This document shows positions 35,301 to 53,552 of a stretch of DNA of 64,000 bases, one piece after another. How positions within the stretch are numbered: the stretch's first letter is position 1; the number at the start of each line of letters is the position of its first letter. Below the pieces are notes generated by a model, which saw only the letters and a list, made by a program, of their open reading frames with translations, made no database searches and had not been told where the DNA came from. Location of the stretch: the NCBI GenBank assembly GCA_037349105.1, contig JAYJMM010000123.1, positions 8,060,001 through 8,124,000 on the forward strand, given 5' to 3'. The position numbers and the translations under genes were made by a program. The stretch comes from Limnomonas spitsbergensis. Taxonomy: Eukaryota > Chlorophyta > Chlorophyceae > Chlamydomonadales.

Positions 35301-35970
35301 ATGTGCGGCATGCCTACCATGGCATCTCATGATCACCAAGGGCGTTATCCACTATGAACCTTCCCACATGCACTATGTTGGTATATAGATGTCTGAGCAA
35401 CAGCAAGACATGCATGGTAGATGCAAATGTCGAGTGTGGCTGTAGTTTGATTACCTTTTGTGTACCTGCCACCTCCCTGAATTCAGCCGCCGCTGAGCAG
35501 GCCGTCTACTAGACGATGAGCCTTGGCACCATAGTGCCTATGGAGATGGCCATACCGGAGGTCAGCCAGCTACTAAGCCATGTAGCAGTGCCTTTGATAC
35601 GACAATATTACAGTTGATGAAGCAGATGAACGAGCCCTGGTTATCCCAGGTTAGTGGCTTGGATGTGATGGCACGTTTAGCCCACCATAGCACCAGTGCC
35701 ATGCTTCAAAATTGATGTTGTAGCTGTTTTCTCCACATCCAAGTGACTCTTCACAATTGGCGCCGTGATCTGCCTTTTCGTTATCGCAATTATTAGCAAA
35801 CACCCAGCAAGATGGTGGCCCTCAACTGTTTAGAACGTACCATCTCCGGGCAGGTACGGACGGTTCGGACAGGTTCGGTTTCAGATCAAGAGGAACCCGA
35901 ATCGACTTTTTCGTAAATAACAGGTCGCACGTTCTGCACTTCACTTGGAAATAATCAAAAGAGAATCAGA
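32333..35970. promoter_or_regulatory. Shared 3.6-kb upstream region of CHLP (minus) and PSBX (plus)
   Basis: The two photosynthesis genes diverge from this interval. It is less GC-rich than the neighbouring genes, with many CATGCATG/TGCATGC words between about 32780 and 33500, and no convincing exon. A bidirectional light-regulated promoter is conceivable, but no specific element could be assigned by eye. Confidence 0.4.
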
Positions 35971-36456
35971 ATGGCCACTATCATGTCCCAGAAGTCCTGC
36001 CTCTCAGCTCGCTTCCAGACGCGTAGAGCAGGTCAGTGAATCTTCGCATCGTCTTGGTGCCCCCACTTCTTCATGCATGGACAACTTTAAATGTCGAGTG
36101 TCATATGTTAACAGGAGTGGTCCGTGCGACAGTTCGCAAGTCTGTCGTCGTCCGAGCAAGGTATATAGCCCTCATCCTCGATTTGTTTGGCTTGCCTATG
36201 TTTCTCAGAATCTGAAACAAAATCTATGCGTTCTCTTCGCAGCGTCAAGCCACAGCAGAGCAAGGCTGCCGTCATGCACGCTGCCATCATCGCATCTGCC
36301 GGTGCCGCTATGGCCAGCCCCCTGGCCGCTGAGGCCGCAGTGACACCCTCCCTCAACAACTTCGTCCTGTCTCTGGTCGCTGGTGCCGTAGTGCTGTCAG
36401 GGATTGCCGGTGCCATCACCGTCATCTCGAACTTCGACCCCACGAACCGCGGTTGA
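35971..36456 (+). CDS. PSBX: Photosystem II reaction centre protein X, plastid precursor
   Basis: Three exons (35971-36031, 36115-36160, 36243-36456) give 106 residues in frame. PsbX is a single-span thylakoid membrane protein at the edge of the PSII core that affects quinone turnover around the QB site. The N terminus (MATIMSQKSCLSARFQTRRA then TVRKSVVVRAS) is a typical plastid transit peptide. A second hydrophobic Ala-rich stretch ends with the processing-like ASPLAAEA, consistent with a bipartite thylakoid signal. The mature part TPSLNNFVLSLVAGAVVL followed by ITVISNFDPTNRG has the family's transmembrane helix and the conserved FDP near the C terminus. It is divergent from CHLP across 3.6 kb. 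A TGTAA polyadenylation-like word occurs about 320 bp after the stop (near 36779). Confidence 0.95.
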
Positions 36457-37250
36457 GAATTTAGAGATCTGGGTCGTCAGACAGGCTCCCCTGGGACGGT
36501 GGCTGAATCCAGTTTGAGGATAATATCATGGGGTTTTCTTAGGTTAGATTTCAGCTGTTTGGGGTTTGACTTACATACCACAAGGCTTGCACATGCATGG
36601 CCTACACTACAGCTGAATGAGTGAAAGCCTCTCAGGCACTGAAGAACTCGGCATGCATACCAGCCATGGGGCAGCATGTTATGGGCACACATGTGCCCCA
36701 TGTACGCCTATTGATGTGTGCGCAGACAGTTTTTACATTTTGCTTGCTAGAGGCTTTCTATTACGCTCTTTCAATAACTGTAAATGTTGGATGTGACTAC
36801 CTACCGTACTATATGACAAGTTAACTCTTTTTCTTTAGTACTGCCCGACAGCTACCAGCATGTGAAAGGACCTGGAGCAGACTCATTCAGACTTATGACA
36901 GGTACACGTCTAGATGTAGACGGGTGATCTGGTGCTATTTTGAACTAATCAAGTAATACTCAGACTCGGGGCAGAGAAAGCTGGAGATCCACTTAATGAA
37001 ATGTACAGCCTTGTGTGTGCTGATTATGTCTTAGACGGTGTGATACCTGTCAGCCCAGCCGAGCGGGTATGCACTGTTCTTAACCTGGCAGCCCATGAGG
37101 CCGAGCATTCAACAGGCCCCAGGGTGTGTGTACTGCTGTAAACCGGATAGTCCAGCTGTCAGCAGCCCCTACAATCCTAATTCAAGGACTTGAAAGCTGA
37201 GACTGCCACGGAGTTAAACATTGTAGCACGGGCAGAAACATACAGACTAG

Positions 37251-37312
37251 TCAATAACGTTACACCTCTGGGCCCGCACAAAGCTCGGCCGTGTGGGCGC
37301 CCAACTGTTCAG
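37251..37312 (+). repeat. Dispersed repeat family A, copy
   Basis: TCAATAACGTTACACCTCTG then GGCCCGCACAAAGCTCGGCC and GTGTGGGCGCCCAACTGT. It is followed by TCAGAAGGGAG, which also follows the partial copy at 37440. Confidence 0.8.
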
Positions 37313-37863
37313 AAGGGAGTATAGAAGGAACTAAAAAGAAGAGAGGGGGAGAGGCCAAGAAGACCAAGTCCAACACCTGAGTTCCACTAGAGACTAGCCC
37401 CCAACAAAGCCTCTAAGAAAAGATAAGTCCAGAAAAACAAGCGTATCCCACCCCTGCTTGGCCGCGAGGGCGCCCCACTGATCAGAAGGGAGAAGAGAAG
37501 AAACTAAAAAGGGGGCAAACTACAACAACAACCACAAAAGGACCAAAAGAGAAGGCCGTAGTGAAGTCTGTACAGTCCACCGAGGCATCGAAACTGATGC
37601 ATTGGACAAGTACCCGAGACCGATATAGGAACGTAATAGCTAATAACGTAACAGCTCTGGGCCTTGCTCAAAAGGCTCGGATACATGGGTGCCCTAATGC
37701 CTAGGACAGGTCAAAATTAAAGGGAAAGGAGAGGACCAACATGGTAAAAACCCCTTCCCCAAAACAGGAAATCCAAACAGATTCTCCAGACCCTCTAGAA
37801 TGTCTGTCACTTAATCCATAAAAGCCAGGGCCTCCCATTCATGCCTACCCTGGTACAACAGGA

Positions 37864-37925
37864 GAATGACGTCACACCTCAGGGCCCTGCTCAAAAAGGC
37901 CTGGCCGCGTGGGCGCCCAACTGTC
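37864..37925 (+). repeat. Dispersed repeat family A, copy
   Basis: GAATGACGTCACACCTCAGG then GCCCTGCTCAAAAAGGCCTG and GCCGCGTGGGCGCCCAACTG. It is followed by TCCCGTTGGGA, a tail shared with the copy at 44869 (TCCTGTTGGGA). Confidence 0.85.
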
Positions 37926-38200
37926 CCGTTGGGATAAAAGAAAATGAACTGAAGGTAAGAGGAAAAGAAGGAGAAAAACACAACAGGAGAAAGAAATATC
38001 CCCCCACAAAAGGAAAAGGCAGCTCAAAGAATCCATGCCCCTCTCAAGCCTATTCCCCAAGAAGGCAAAAAAAGCAACAAACTAGGCCTCAACAATGAGT
38101 CCATGACCACTCCGTCCACAACAAAAGTCAGAGCCACCCACCCAAGCCTGCCCCGGTACAACTCTTGAAAGTCTGTGGCGACCTCCGGTACAACAGGTGA

Positions 38201-38265
38201 CTGACGTTACACCTCTGGCCCTACTCAAAAAGGAATAAAGGATCGGCCATGTGGGCACCCAACCT
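38201..38265 (+). repeat. Dispersed repeat family A, copy with internal insertion
   Basis: GTGACTGACGTTACACCTCT then CTACTCAAAAAGGAATAAAG and GATCGGCCATGTGGGCACCC. The AATAAAG interruption is unique to this copy. Confidence 0.75.
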
Positions 38266-38620
38266 ACTGGTCGTGAGGGGGAAGGGAAGGCAAAAAGTAA
38301 AATAAAGGAGTGAAAAAGATCACCCCGATAAGAGAAGGACGGAAAGGAACCCCAAGACTGTTCTTAGTCCAGCCTACAAACAAACAAGTGAAAGGAATGG
38401 AGAAAATATAAAACATGAGGGGAACACGAAGGGAAAATATCAGCCCTCAAAAGGAAAACTGAAACTTCAGCCCTTCAACGATGTCAACCACATCACATCG
38501 TGCCTTCCACGCTTTGTACCAGGGCAGGCTAGGGTGGGATGCTCTGACTTTTGTGGAGGATGAGGTAGCTTTCCTTGAGGCTTAGTCGTTTCAGAGGCCG
38601 GAGCGCACTTTCTCTTCCTT

Positions 38621-39243
38621 TTACGTGTCCCGGCCTAGAGGTGTAATGTCATTGACGTCACAACAGGTGAAAGCCAGAGGCACCCTCAGTCCAACCTCTC
38701 TCCCTAAGCATGTCCCTGACGCTAGGGTATTGGAAGCGAACATGTAGGGCATCCTCCACATGCTCGTCATCTCCCATTGCCCAGCACTGCTAGCAGCAGC
38801 GTGTTCCACATTGTCGACCGCTGCTCCGTCCTCTGGTGTCAGCTCTGCTAACCGCACCGAGCTGTAGCTTTACCTTTATGCGCACACGAGCACATGCCCA
38901 TGCTGCTGGTGTGGCTCCCGGCATGCGCCGGCCACAGGCTGAAACCGGGCGCGTTAGGTAGCTGCAGACCTGTGCTGGATGCAGTTTTTCATTTTTCGTG
39001 ACTCAGCTACATGTCAGTTAAACTCGAGCTGCCGGGCGGAGGCCCCGTTTGTGGCCAGCCTTGCTGCTCTGGCCACCAGTCGAAGGAGGGTCCAGGTTTG
39101 GGCCTAATCGGGCCTTGGCCTGCCAAAGTTGGACTCGTAGCCGAGAAAAGAAATGCTGGCTGGGTGGCTGGGTCCCTGGAGTCCCCTCTGCCAGTCGCCT
39201 CCAGTTGCACCTCCTTGTAGGCTGCATCCATTAGCTGTATCAC
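38621..39243 (-). pseudogene. Possible minus-strand exons or gene remnant, unrecognised
   Basis: Two minus-strand segments look weakly coding: one containing RLAELTPEDGAAVDNVEHAA (within 38621-38857) and one containing IQLMDAAYKEVQLEAT (about 39180-39243). The latter is preceded by an acceptor-like GTGATACAG. No start, stop or family could be assigned, and the interval between is occupied by a family B copy. It may be a real small gene, a remnant, or chance. Confidence 0.2.
38998..39152 (+). repeat. Dispersed repeat family B, copy
   Basis: GTGACTCAGCTACATGTCAG, then GGAGGCCCCGTTTGTGGCCA, CTTGCTGCTCTGGCCACCA and GTTGGACTCGTAGCCG. The same ordered blocks occur at 41955, 44275 and 50577. Confidence 0.85.
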
Positions 39244-40157
39244 GTTAGATATGGATATCGGCAGGAGGGCAGAGACTACCTAACAAAGAATATCTGGAGG
39301 CGTATGCTTCCCATTCCCAGGTCCTCCGGTGCCTCTATCAGTTCGCTTCACCATGTGCACCCTCCGCATGTCGGCCGCCATGGCTGCCGCCATGAGTGTG
39401 CTGTCTTGCTGTGCTGCCGGTGCCACAGCTGCGCTGTAGAAGCGGAGGACATGCTGCCACCAGTCTCATTTTAACAGCTGGATCTGCAGCTTCCTCATGA
39501 TCCCCCAGCTGGCAGCGGGCGGAGGTAGCCCCGCAGCCTGGTGCATGTGCTGAAGTAGGTTGGACTGCATCCTGCTCCTTCGGCAATGCCGCGGCTGGAG
39601 GTGACCGGTGGCCCACACCACATCTCCGTGGTTCACCACAGGCACTGCATAGACAGGTGCTAGCCGGATGTGTGGAGAGATGTGTGAAGGTAGAGGATGC
39701 CTCAGGCGCACCATGGCGGCCATGCGGCAAACCCGGTGAAAGGAAAGAGGGGCCAGGAGGAAAGGAAAGGAAGACAAATTTGAATGACAGAAAAATGGCT
39801 GGAATGGAAAGGAATAATATGTCATGCTGTCCCAGCCACTGGATCACTTTAATAATATATGATAATAGTCTTTCAGGATACCGGTATGGGGATCATGCCA
39901 GTCAGTGCTGGTGGGAGGCCTCCATTGTACTCAACTGGGGCATCAATTGACGAATCAATTGAGCCCCAATTGTCATCAACAAGCTGCCACCCCGCATGCT
40001 GTGTCCTTACCTACAGCCGGTGTCCCCGTCCCCGGGGCTGATTAGCCATTCTTGCATGAGGGACGAGCGTGGTGTAGCTGAGCAGTAGCTGATCCACCTG
40101 ATCCTCCGGAGTCACGGCGTTGTCGGTGCGTTCGAGGTTTGCTTTGGTCACTCCAGC

Positions 40158-47926
<7,769 letters not shown>

Positions 47927-48709
47927 CGGGGTGGATGTGTGCAGATTGTTTTTGAGTGATGCCGATGTTGAGACCTGATTGCGTGCAGCCGTGGTGCTCA
48001 AGGCAGGCGTCACATTCGATGGAGCTGGAGGGAGCTCTTTCTCAACCATCGATGAAATCCTTGCCAGGAGCATGCATCATCACCGCAATGCACAGAATGC
48101 CGTAGCCGGATTGCTGTACTTATCATTGTAAGTGATAAACATCTTATTGTGTCCTGGCTGTCTTAGCTGCATAGCTTGCACGTCCCTCTACATACTGGTT
48201 TGCCATGTGTTTTGGGGAGGACACTGGTGGCTGGCAGAGGCTTTTTCATCATCGTCAGCAGGTTCGAGATTCAACCCCATCTTCCGATCCTTATATGCAT
48301 ATCGTTTAAAGCCTGACAAAAGTCAGAGAAAGCTCCATTCGTGTCAATAGCATGTTGTATCTCCTTCCGCCTGATGGTGAAGCACATGGTTATGCCCAGG
48401 TGCTATAAACCTGTCTTGACAAACCAAACCGCTTCAATTCCAGGGGGGAATTTCCTTTGTCCACCGCGAAAATCCGGCTTCTTGCTTGCTTGACATTTCA
48501 CACTGACACAGGCATGTATTTACAAGCCCGGCTTCTTGCTTGCTTGACAACTCACACTGACACAGGCATATATTTACAAGCGTTCATAACGCACATGGCT
48601 CCTCAGTGTCGCAAACTACGAGCTCCTGTCCCATGCATCAAATGTTCCGCCTCCAATGGACACAAAAGAAACCGCACAAAACCACACGCAGACCAGCCCA
48701 TCAGGGTAT
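47927..48709. other. Convergent intergenic region (SerRS 3' / AAR2 3')
   Basis: The tails of the two convergent genes share 783 bp. A tandem duplication CGGCTTCTTGCTTGCTTGAC lies at 48475-48580, and a partial family C end (CTGTCCCATGCATCAAATGT) at 48622-48641. No coding signal. Confidence 0.55.
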
Positions 48710-51700
48710 TCAGAATGCATACGGTTCCTCAGTGTCAACAATCACGGGCAGATCGTCCTCCTCCTCGTCCTCTTCATCATCATCATCTCCCCCAATGACC
48801 CTGATGTCGTACTCCCAACCCAGCCTTGAGCGTAGTAGCTGCTTTAGAACTTGGACCTCTCGTTGCATCTTATTGCCGACCTCGCCATTGTTTTCCTGCG
48901 AATAGTTGGGCAAAGATGTTACAGGTATGCCTCATACAGCCATAAAGCCTTGAGATATGCTTCTACTAAGCATAGCTGTGCTGGAGCAGGGACCATGTCC
49001 GGCTAATGACACTGCACCTCTGTGTCCAGCTCTTAAGGCTCGGCCGCGTGGGCGCCCAACTACCCGGAGACGAACCTGATCCCAGTGAAACTTCGACATG
49101 TGTCAGAACGTGAAGCCTTACGTTACCCCTTCTCGTTGTTCATGGGAATCATGGTGCACACTTGTCCAGGAGGTGGATCTCCCAGCTCAAAAAGATAAAG
49201 CCTTGATCCTTCCAGAGGATAGGAAAACGTGGGGACGGGAGAGATCATCACACTCTGTCCAGCCATCAGTCCGCTGCAGAAGTACCACGGCAGAGCTCTT
49301 CGGCCTTGGGTCTGCCTGCCTATGACACAGCCTAAAACATATCAAAATTTAACAAAGCTCACCTGAAGCATCCTAAAGAAGCTCCCGAACATCTTCCGCA
49401 AGAAGCTATCGGGCAGCAGCTCCTCCACCATGGGCAGCCCGAACGGCGACTCCTGCTGCTGCCTTTCCCCGCCCGCCCCCGAAGGCTCCCCCAATGACAC
49501 CTGCAGCTGCAGCCGGACCACGCGCATGAGCTCCGTGAAGTGCGCCTGATGCGTTCGCAGCGCTGCATCCTCACAGCCGAGCATCAGCATCAGGATCGCC
49601 TTCCACTGCGAGCAGAGGGGCACACAGCCGCAGGATCAGAATGAAAGAAATAATATAGGATACTAGTCATACTACGGGCTGCGGTGTCACCGAGCATTCA
49701 AGTTTTATGCATCAGGGCCTGCGGGGGATGCGCAGGTGTAGGACAGCTACAATCCGTCCCTTGCCTTATGCTTTGGGTTAAGGGCTTAGGGTTAAGGGTT
49801 TCTGCATCAGAAACTGCGGGGGACACGCAGGTATAGGTCAGGTACAATCCGTCCCTTGCCTTTTGCTCATGTTCCCTCATTCCGTTTTCTCTGTTCCCGT
49901 GTGTCTTTTCATTCGTTTTCTCAGCCCTCGTGTGCCTGCTCATTCCTTCTTCTCTATTACTGCGTGCATTTTCCTTCCTTTTCTCAGTCCTTATGTGCTT
50001 ACTCATTTCCTGTCCTGGTGTGCCTTTCCATTCCTCTTCTCAGTCATTTTCCCCTGTCCTCGTGCTCCTTGACCTTTCCTGCCAGGTGCACCTTAGTCTA
50101 TGGTTCGACCCGGCACGGATACCTGAGCCCATGTCCATGTTCCCTTCATTGCGGAGGGCCGTGTCTTCAAGCAAGTTGCCCTTGCCAGCCCCATCCAGCA
50201 CGACCTCAAGGGCAGTAGCCGCCAGCCGCCAGCACCTCTCCCCCCCTCGGTCAAAACATTCCCGATGCGCAGCCGCAGCAGGCGTCTGTGTTCCTGCACC
50301 CACTAAGGAGCCATGGGCAATGCACCGGCAGCACCTCTTACCCCCCCACCCCTACAGGTCAAGCCACTCCCGATGCTCAGCTGCAGCAGACACCTGCCTA
50401 AGGAGCCATGGGCAATGCACCGGCAGCACCTCTTCTCCCCCCCCTCCCGCTACAATAAGGCAACAGATCCCATCTTCCGGCACCATCTGGGCACCAGTAC
50501 CACATCACAGGCAGCACCTCCTCTCCTCCCCTCCTGTTGGTCACCCAGATCAAGCTGTCCTGCAATATTGATTTTTTGTGACTCAGCTACATGTCAGCTA
50601 CACTCCGGCTGCTGGCGGTAGGCTCCCTTTTGTGGCCAGCCTTGCTGCCCTGGCCACCACTCATAGGCTGGTCTAGCTTTCCTCCCAATCGGGCCTGAAG
50701 GGGTCGCGGGGCGGCCTGCATAAGGTGGCCTTGTATCCGGAAAAATAAACATTGCTGCACAGTCCCAGCAGGCACCCGTCTTCCCGCACAAACCTGGGAG
50801 AATCCGTCGAGCGACTGCCCATACACGAATGAGACAAACGCAAACTGCAGCTCCCCAAGCAAGCCTTCCAGGCTGCCGCCGTACCGCTGCCCAGCCGCAG
50901 CAAGCAGGACAGCTGACTTGTCTAGGTTCATGGCTGTGAGCTCGGCAGCGCTGAGGCCCTGCTGCTTCACCAACCGGGTGGGCAGCCGGGTGTAGAAGCA
51001 GCGGCCGCTGCTCGAGGCGGCGTCGGGCCGCTGCGGCGGCGGCTGGGGCCTGCCCTCCTCCTCCACTGGCATGATGTCCCTGTCCCCACGCTCCACCTCC
51101 ATGGCCTCACCTGCCGCTGCTGATTGGGCAGCCGGCGCGGGGTGCGCCCCACCCTGGTCATGCGACAGCTTCTCCGCCATGCGCGCCCGCCCCTCCTGGA
51201 GTTGCTTCACGAGTTGCCGCTCCGCCTCGGTCTTTGGGCTCATCAGGTCAAAGTCCTCCGCCTCGGACATAATGCTGATGTTGCCGCAGTTCCCGACTGG
51301 AGAGAGGCTCGAGATAGTTTCGGCGCTGATGTGCTGAGAGAGGCCGGACCACCTCCCGAAGCTGGTGAGGTCGTAGGGTGCGAGGAACTGGTCAAAATCG
51401 AAACGGCGCACGCCCTGGACGTACCGCTCAGCCTCGTCGGCGTCCCTGATGTCCAGCAGCTGCTCAGTTTCCTTGTCCCAGAGCTTCACCAGCACCTGCA
51501 GGGACCAGGAAGGGAAAGGAAGGAGGCTGCGGTGATTGTTGGGTGGGGCAGGAAAGGAAGGACGCTGCAGTGATTGTTGGGTGGGGCAGGAAGGGAAGGA
51601 GGCTGCTCTGAGGGCTGGATGGGGCAGGAAAGGAAGGAGGCTGCGGTGAATGTTGGGTGGGGCAGAGAGGGAAGGAGGCTGCTCTGAGGGTTTGATGGGG

Positions 51701-53271
51701 CAGGAAAAGAAGGAGGCTGCGGTTAATGTTGAGTTGGGCAGGAAAGGAAGGAGGCTGCGGTGAATATCGAGTTGGGCAGGAAAGGAAGGAGGCTGCGGTG
51801 AATGTTGGGTGGGGCAGGAAGGGAAGGAGGCTGCTCTGAGGGTTGGGTGGGGCAAGAAAGGAGAGGGGCTTTAGGGAAGAGGCGCCATGGGGGCCGGGTG
51901 GGACAGGTGGGGAGGACGTGGGGGAAGAAGAGAAGGATATGAGGGAAGGAGGACCAGAAGCAGGGGGGGGGACCTGAGGTAAGGAGGACCAGAGGCAGGG
52001 GGGATCACAAGCAGGCAGGTAAATCAGTTGAGGAGGAGGCCTTCCCAGGCAGCTGCTGATGGTGGCCTGGGGCAAGCACGGCTAGCTGGAGTTTGCATTC
52101 AGTGGCGTAGCCAATAGGTAGCCTGCCAGAAATTAGTATGGCCAAGGGATAGAAGTCATGTGACACTTTCTGGAGGCCCTGCGAGGACCATGCCAGCCCA
52201 CTTCAGGGGTCAGGGGTGGGATACCCATACTGGGTATTATCCCACCCCTGAGTTTCTTATGGGATAGCTTCCTTTTTGCATTGATAGGAACTCAAAAGCA
52301 AGGTGCCGGGATATAAGGACGGGGGGGGGCAGCAGACACGGGAAGCCAGGGAAAGAAATCTAGGAAGACGTCACGGAATCCAAGTCTGACTTAACCAGAC
52401 GAAGGCACAGAGATAGGTCACACATTTCATGAGGCAGAAACCGCTAATTTTTTGACAAATGAATATAACTCGAGGAGCAGGGATGAAAAATTGTCCCTCT
52501 GAACCTAAGCTGTCAGGGCTCAGGTGGGCCACATCGCCTGGCCTCTGCTCCGGCCCGGTAAATTAAGCAACCAGGTTTTCTCCCCCAGATCCAGGCGTGC
52601 AACACGGCACACCTGTCGAGGCGCCAGGTGCACGAAGACGCCGGTGGGCGGCGCAACATCCCCAGAGGCACCAAGGGCGCGGCAGCTGAAGAAGTGCGGG
52701 CCGGGCGGAAGTAGCTTGATGCCCTTGAATTTGGGTCCAGCTGCAAAAGCCTGATGGTCTACCCCGATTTGAGATCCAGCTGAGGGGCCATGCAAGGGAC
52801 GAGATCAGGGCAGAATTTGAAGCATGGACGAGGCAGGAAGTGCAACCTGGGTCTTTACCAGTCACACTCACACGCCAGTTTTTATGTTAGCTCGTACCAT
52901 TGGCTAATACCACATTCGGGAGCTGCCGGGTGGTCACTGCTGGGCCAAATGGGACCCAACCTCGACCGGCTACGGACAGGGGCCCCAGCAAGAGGGCTTG
53001 CTGCGCCGGGGCACCCCAGAGGAGGAGGGCGGGGCACCCCGGCCATAGGCTAAGACGTGGCTGTGAATTGTAGCTGACGCACGTAAAAATAATTTGCGCA
53101 TGCCCCATGCATGCTGGGGGGCATGCCTCATGTGGGGGCTTATGTCTACACCATTGTGTGATGTCCAGCATGCGAGATAGAGGCAGCCATGCATCCATTC
53201 GCACCTGGTACTTCAAGCATGAGAACTGTCCCGCCCTGTTCGGCCAGGCCTCGCGCAGTGTCTTGGTCCAT
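48710..53271 (-). CDS. AAR2: AAR2 splicing factor homolog (U5 snRNP assembly)
   Basis: Five exons (53271-53205, 52779-52613, 51495-50794, 49605-49363, 48895-48710) join in frame to 454 residues. AAR2 binds the RNase-H-like and Jab1/MPN domains of PRP8 during cytoplasmic U5 snRNP maturation and keeps BRR2 off until assembly. Family landmarks appear in order: TVLMLEVPAGSQIGVD, AGPKFKGIKLLPPGPHFF, TGVFVHLAPRQ, FDQFLAPYDLTSFGRWSGLS, FYTRLPTRLV, LLGELQFAFVSFVYGQSLDG, then WKAILMLMLGCEDAALRTHQ and QREVQVLKQLLRSRLGWEYD. The central loop (about residues 150-210) is a low-complexity Ala/Pro/Glu segment, and the C terminus ends in an acidic GDDDDEEDEEEDD tail. It is a single gene, with its start only 281 bp from that of divergent TRMT11. 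Confidence 0.94.
49000..49063 (+). repeat. Dispersed repeat family A, copy
   Basis: TAATGACACTGCACCTCTGT, then AAGGCTCGGCCGCGTGGGCG and CCCAAC. It lies in the last AAR2 intron, in reverse orientation to the gene. Confidence 0.8.
49700..50050. repeat. Tandem duplications with telomere-like spacer (AAR2 intron 3)
   Basis: TACAATCCGTCCCTTGCCTT and its flanks occur twice (near 49747 and 49843), separated by GGGTTAAGGGCTTAGGGTTA. A T/C-rich repeat of about 40 bp (TTTTCTC-GTGTGCCT-ATTCCTT) follows at 49866-50050. Confidence 0.7.
50577..50752 (+). repeat. Dispersed repeat family B, copy
   Basis: GTGACTCAGCTACATGTCAG, CTGCTGGCGGTAGGCTCCCT, TTTGTGGCCAGCCTTGCTGC, CTAGCTTTCCTCCCAATCGG and AAGGTGGCCTTGTATCCGG. 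It ends about 40 bp from the donor of AAR2 exon 3. Confidence 0.88.
51505..51865. repeat. Tandem repeat of about 45 bp abutting an acceptor (AAR2 intron 2)
   Basis: About eight copies of GGAAAGGAAGGAGGCTGCGG with TGAATGTTGGGTGGGGCA or CTCTGAGGGTTGGATGGGGCA. The array starts about 10 bp from the acceptor of exon 51495-50794. On the minus strand the units are C/T-rich with CAG, resembling polypyrimidine tract plus acceptor. The 422-codon minus frame 51855-50587 is this array read through into exon 3. Confidence 0.85.
52915..53080 (-). repeat. Diverged family B-related copy
   Basis: TGCTGGGCCAAATGGGACCC, CGACCGGCTACGGACAGGGG, GAGGGCTTGCTGCGCCGGGG and GTGAATTGTAGCTGACG, in AAR2 intron 1. The block order matches 41138-41262. 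Confidence 0.55.
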
Positions 53272-53552
53272 GTCCACATTGTAAGGCGCAGATTCTTTGC
53301 AGCTCATTGTTGCAGCGGGAGGCGTCTGTGTTTGGTTTCAAATAAGAAAGAGGAATAATCACCAGGTGTAAGATAAACGACAGCTTTGGTAGCGGGGCGC
53401 ACTTGATGATCTAATGATGCCAACACTGATCGATGGTGCCCGTGTGAAAATTCACACATGCGCAGCTGCGCATAGTGTGAATCAAAAACCCGTCCCCCTG
53501 GCTGCTGGGAGACATCGCAAAAGAGCGCTCTTGATTGGTGGAATTACATGTA
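53272..53552. promoter_or_regulatory. Compact bidirectional promoter between AAR2 and TRMT11
   Basis: Only 281 bp separate the start codons of divergent AAR2 (minus) and TRMT11 (plus), so both promoters and 5' UTRs must overlap here. No TATA-like element stands out. A palindromic CACACATGCGCAGCTGCGCA stretch occurs near 53454-53473. Confidence 0.55.

Larger units (their letters stand above)
36457..40157. other. Intergenic repeat-rich region between PSBX and SerRS
   Basis: It holds a cluster of family A copies (37251-37312, partial 37440-37500, 37643-37695, 37864-37925, 38201-38265, and minus partial 38630-38660) and a family B copy at 38998-39152. Reading frames on the minus strand near 38621-38857 and 39180-39243 look mildly coding-like and are listed separately. 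Confidence 0.55.

Noticed and set aside
39338..39847. 169-codon minus ORF upstream of SerRS
   Set aside because: Two overlapping minus frames are equally open and both lack family motifs. There are no convincing splice sites, so it is not called as a gene.
50587..51855. 422-codon minus ORF as a single-exon gene
   Set aside because: It is AAR2 exon 3 read through on one side into the intron-2 tandem array and on the other into intron 3. AAR2 motifs end exactly at the splice donor at 50793.
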